DNA of 25,913 nt. Source: an uncultured Collinsella sp. (GTDB taxonomy: Bacteria > Actinomycetota > Coriobacteriia > Coriobacteriales > Coriobacteriaceae). Every line of letters begins with the position of its first letter. Positions within the stretch are counted from its first letter, which is position 1. Position numbers and translations under genes: made by a program. Positions 23,363 to 25,913 of the stretch are shown here, piece after piece. The notes below the pieces were generated by a model. That model searched no databases. It had not been told where the DNA came from and worked only from the letters and a program-made list of their open reading frames with translations. Where the stretch lies: the NCBI GenBank assembly GCA_900757705.1, contig CAAEOW010000125.1, positions 1 to 25,913 on the forward strand. The letters run 5' to 3'.

Positions 23363-25087
23363 CTACTCACCTCCCTTCATCTGCGATTCCGCGATAGCGC
23401 GGTACACCTCGCAGGTTTCCATGAGCTCGTCGTGCGTGCCCAGGCCCACGATCTCGCCGTCCTTGAGCACCACGATCTGATCGGCATGCAAAATAGTCGA
23501 GATGCGCTGGGCGATGATGAGCACCGCGGCATCGCACGTCTCGTCCTGCAGCGCATGGCGCAGTGCCGCATCGGTCTTAAAGTCCAGGGCTGAAAAACTG
23601 TCGTCGAAGATATACAGGTCGGCGCGCTTCATGAGTGCGCGGGCGATTGCCAAACGCTGGCGCTGGCCGCCCGAAAAGTTCGTACCGCCCTGCGCCACCG
23701 GAGTGTCGAGCCCCTGCGGTTGATCGAGTACAAAGGTGCTCTGGGCAACCTGGAGCGCATGGAGCATGTCAGCCTCGGTCGCACCCTCGTTACCAAAGCG
23801 CAGATTGCTTGCCACGGTACCCGAGAACAGCCATGCCTTCTGCGGCACATAGGCGATACGCCCGCGGATGTCGTCTTGCGAAAGGTCGCGCAGATCGACG
23901 CCGTTCAGGCGAATGGCGCCCTTCGTGGCATCGTGGAAGCGAAGCAAGAGTTTGGCCACCGTTGACTTGCCCGAGCCCGTTGAGCCCACGATCGCGGTCG
24001 TCTGTCCACGGCGGCAGGCAAAACTCAGGTTGCACAGGGTGTCCTCGTCGGCATCGTCAAAACGGAACGACATGTGGTCGAACACGGCCACCGCGTCGGC
24101 GCCGTCTGCGGACTCAGGCGCCCCGTCGCCCAGCGTAGCCTTGCCGTCCACAATGCTCGGCTCGATTTCGAGCACCTGCTGCGCACGGTTGAGGCACGCC
24201 GCGGCGCGCGGAAGCGTCAGCACCACCATCTGCGCCATCATCACAAAGAACAGGATCAGAATCGCGTACTCCAGCACGGCCGAGATGCTGCCGATTTGCA
24301 TGGCATGGACGCCCACGCGGTTGCCGCCCACCCACAGCACCGCCACCTCGGCGATGTTCATCAAAAAGAAGCTTGAGCTGTCGAGGCCCACAAACAGGTG
24401 GTTGACTTTGATGGCGTTGGCGGCGTAGTCGCTGAACACCTCGTCCAGGCGCCGCTCCTCGTGACGCTCCTTGTTAAACGCACGGATGACGCGCACGCCC
24501 ACGATGTTTTCGCGCAGCACCACGTTCATGCGGTCGATAAAGCTCTGCAAGCGCATAAAGATCGGAGCCGCGTTGGCAACCGTAAAGACAGCCGCCACCA
24601 GCACAATCGCAACCACGACGCCCAGAAGCGTGCCCATGGCAGGATCGATAAACCAGGCGAAGATGATGCCCGCCACAGCCAAAAACGGCACGGGCAGCAC
24701 CAGCTGAATCGTCTGCAGAATCGCCTGCTGAATCACGTTGATGTCGTTGAGCGAGCGCGTGATCATCGATCCGGTGCCAAAGCGCTCAAAGTCGCTGGCC
24801 GCGAGCTCGAGCGACTTGTCGTACACGGCATTGCGGATATCGCAGGCCACGTTGGCGGCCAAGCGCGCCGAAAGATAGCAGCCCAGCACCGCGCCGCCGC
24901 TGGCCATGCCGGTCGCGATAAGCATGTAGAGGCCATTGCGCAAAATGTAGTCGACATCACCCGTGGTGATACCGGTGTTGACCATGTTCGCCAGCATCGT
25001 GGGAACCAACAGCGTGCCGACGTTATCAACCAGCAGCACCAGCAGCGTCACTGCGATAAGCCCTCGATAGGGCTTCAGAAACCTCAT
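23363..25087 (-). CDS. ABC exporter half-transporter, degenerate-site subunit
   Basis: 574 residues from the ATG at 25087, which overlaps the MarR stop by one base (TAATG), so translation is coupled. A GTG four codons earlier lies too close to the GGGGGAG. Membrane helices span about 10-300. The ATPase domain has Walker A GSTGSGKST (368-376) and a canonical FSGGQ signature (471-475). Walker B is LYIFDD with Asp496 instead of Glu, and Gln527 replaces the switch His (IIAQR). It is the non-hydrolysing half of the heterodimer with the next gene. The FSALDFKTDAALRHA stretch closely matches the degenerate subunit of the first exporter, so the two pairs probably arose by duplication. Confidence 0.92.
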   Translation of the reverse strand: MRFLKPYRGLIAVTLLVLLVDNVGTLLVPTMLANMVNTGITTGDVDYILRNGLYMLIATGMASGGAVLGCYLSARLAANVACDIRNAVYDKSLELAASDFERFGTGSMITRSLNDINVIQQAILQTIQLVLPVPFLAVAGIIFAWFIDPAMGTLLGVVVAIVLVAAVFTVANAAPIFMRLQSFIDRMNVVLRENIVGVRVIRAFNKERHEERRLDEVFSDYAANAIKVNHLFVGLDSSSFFLMNIAEVAVLWVGGNRVGVHAMQIGSISAVLEYAILILFFVMMAQMVVLTLPRAAACLNRAQQVLEIEPSIVDGKATLGDGAPESADGADAVAVFDHMSFRFDDADEDTLCNLSFACRRGQTTAIVGSTGSGKSTVAKLLLRFHDATKGAIRLNGVDLRDLSQDDIRGRIAYVPQKAWLFSGTVASNLRFGNEGATEADMLHALQVAQSTFVLDQPQGLDTPVAQGGTNFSGGQRQRLAIARALMKRADLYIFDDSFSALDFKTDAALRHALQDETCDAAVLIIAQRISTILHADQIVVLKDGEIVGLGTHDELMETCEVYRAIAESQMKGGE

Positions 25088-25587
25088 TAACAGTCGCACG
25101 ACTCCCCCTCACCTTGATTCTCGGCTTGGCTCTCGGCAGCGATATGCTGCTTAAATGCCTCGCACTCCTCACCGAGCACCTGAGAGAATTTTCCGATCAA
25201 GCGCATAATCTCGCGCTGCTCACACGGCTCAAGCGCGCCAAAGGCTCGATGCTCGGCCTTGAGTGCCGGCAGCGCATAACGCTCGGCAAATCGCCTGCCC
25301 TCTTCGGTCAGGCTCACAACCTTGTTCTTACGACTGCCTTCGGCAAACTCCAACGTTGCGAAGCCCCGCGCCGTCAAGGTTTTAATGGCCGAGTTGATGG
25401 TCTGCTTGCTGTAGAACCATTCGCTTGTCAGACGGCTTACGGCAATACTGCCGCCCGCCGTGCTGGTATCGACGAGCATCCAGTAAGCGCAGTCCGAAAG
25501 GCCGCAGGCGCGCGAGAACTCCGAATAGATATGGTCGAGTCCATTGAGCAACCGGTCGAAGTCGACCAGCGTAACCGCACTATTCAT
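25087..25587 (-). CDS. MarR-family transcriptional regulator
   Basis: 166 residues. The winged-helix core is visible: WMLVDTSTAGGSIAVSRLTSEWFYSKQTINSAIKTLTARGFATLEF (about 36-81), with the recognition helix around SKQTINSAIKTL. The wing follows (EGSRKNKVVSLTEEGRRFAERY). The C-terminal helix serves dimerisation, and the last residues (ESCDC) include two cysteines that could sense oxidants; that is a guess. It is the first gene of the exporter operon and lies directly behind tandem inverted repeats at the promoter, so it likely represses itself and the exporter until a ligand binds. GGTGGG four bases before the ATG is a modest ribosome site. Confidence 0.92.
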   Translation of the reverse strand: MNSAVTLVDFDRLLNGLDHIYSEFSRACGLSDCAYWMLVDTSTAGGSIAVSRLTSEWFYSKQTINSAIKTLTARGFATLEFAEGSRKNKVVSLTEEGRRFAERYALPALKAEHRAFGALEPCEQREIMRLIGKFSQVLGEECEAFKQHIAAESQAENQGEGESCDC

Positions 25588-25600
25588 CTATCCCACCATT

Positions 25601-25619
25601 CGATTGTCCGATTTTTGAC
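25601..25619 (-). promoter_or_regulatory. Candidate MarR operator, site 2
   Basis: The plus strand reads CGATTGTCCGATTTTTGAC, followed by CAAT: an imperfect inverted repeat (ATTGTC ... GACCAAT). It shares 13 of 14 bases (GTCCGAKTTTTGAC) with site 1, 35 bp away, and lies just upstream of the regulator's start codon. Confidence 0.55.
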
Positions 25620-25634
25620 CAATTTTATATCTCT

Positions 25635-25663
25635 AGATTAGTCCGAGTTTTGACTATCGTCAA
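25635..25663 (-). promoter_or_regulatory. Promoter of the MarR-exporter operon, overlapped by operator site 1
   Basis: TTGACG (25658-25663), a 17-bp spacer and TAATCT (25635-25640). The inverted repeat TAGTC-N8-GACTA lies within 25639-25656, covering the spacer and part of the -10, as expected of a repressor site. Confidence 0.65.
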
Positions 25664-25706
25664 CAGGCTCTCCGCAAACGCGTGCACTTTTATGGCCTAT
25701 CGGCAG

Positions 25707-25742
25707 AAAAAGACCGCCGGCGCGGGGGCGGCGCCAGCGGTC
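25707..25742 (-). terminator. Terminator of the gene at the right edge
   Basis: GACCGC/GCGGTC (25712-25717 with 25737-25742) plus inner GC-rich pairing, followed by five T on the minus strand. Confidence 0.85.
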
Positions 25743-25768
25743 ACGTGAAAATCGGGTTTTATTGCCTG

Positions 25769-25913
25769 TTAGGCAGCGACGGCCTCGTAGACCGTAGCGC
25801 CCGCAAAGCTGTCATGCAGGCTCTTGCCGCAGATCCAGGGCAGCTCGACGACCTCGCAGACCGTGTTGACCAGCTCGGAGCAGTCAGTAAAGTGTCCCTT
25901 ATCGTTGAGGGCC
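25769..25913 (-). CDS. Unrecognised protein, C-terminal 47 residues (runs off right edge)
   Basis: The last 47 codons of a minus-strand gene, ending in TAA. The peptide is acidic and includes CSELVNTVCEVVELPWICGK and ends SFAGATVYEAVAA. It has three cysteines and no membrane segment. Codon use matches the neighbours, and a good terminator follows, so it is a real gene end. I do not recognise the family. Confidence 0.75.
   Translation of the reverse strand, partial: ALNDKGHFTDCSELVNTVCEVVELPWICGKSLHDSFAGATVYEAVAA

Overview
The window is GC-rich, densely packed bacterial chromosome. The SipW-type signal peptidase with TasA-like proteins, the small SRP RNA, the several MarR- or TetR-linked exporters and the abundance of palindromic intergenic repeats fit a gut actinobacterium of class Coriobacteriia, most like Collinsella. 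That placement rests on protein style and intergenic repeats as I know them, not on a search. Almost all genes read on the minus strand. The exceptions are tRNA-Ser, lemA and the serine acetyltransferase.

Positions 1-8397 (minus strand) hold a surface-protein locus. In reading order it has a SipW-type signal peptidase, a first TasA-like secreted protein, a second TasA-like protein, an 1825-residue secreted beta-helix/InlB-repeat protein, a third TasA-like protein and a secreted protein cut by the left edge. The last four genes are spaced by -8 to +3 bases and must be co-translated. The first TasA-like gene is separated from them by a C10 run and a 17-bp hairpin. This looks like a complete export and assembly cassette for a cell-surface fibre or matrix, and it is the most interesting system here. 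Upstream lies an AT-rich regulatory stretch with a second homopolymer (C9), followed by two tandem palindromes.

Positions 9075-13478 (minus) carry a flavodoxin-like protein and a heterodimeric ABC exporter pair. Next come the SRP RNA (13950-14066) and a stretch of about 400 bp made almost wholly of inverted-repeat elements. Positions 14496-16277 encode an in-frame fusion of tRNA adenosine deaminase (TadA) and glycerate kinase. Then follow tRNA-Ser(UGA), a TetR regulator, lemA with a strong terminator, a terminal-inverted-repeat element, and a nested palindrome of 125 bp.

Positions 18330-21248 hold metabolic and envelope genes: a branched-chain aminotransferase with a possible leaderless upstream ORF, a DedA membrane protein and, on the plus strand, serine O-acetyltransferase. 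Positions 21361-25587 (minus) form an operon of a MarR regulator and a second heterodimeric ABC exporter, with tandem candidate operators at the promoter. The right edge cuts an unrecognised gene, of which only the last 47 codons and a terminator are visible.
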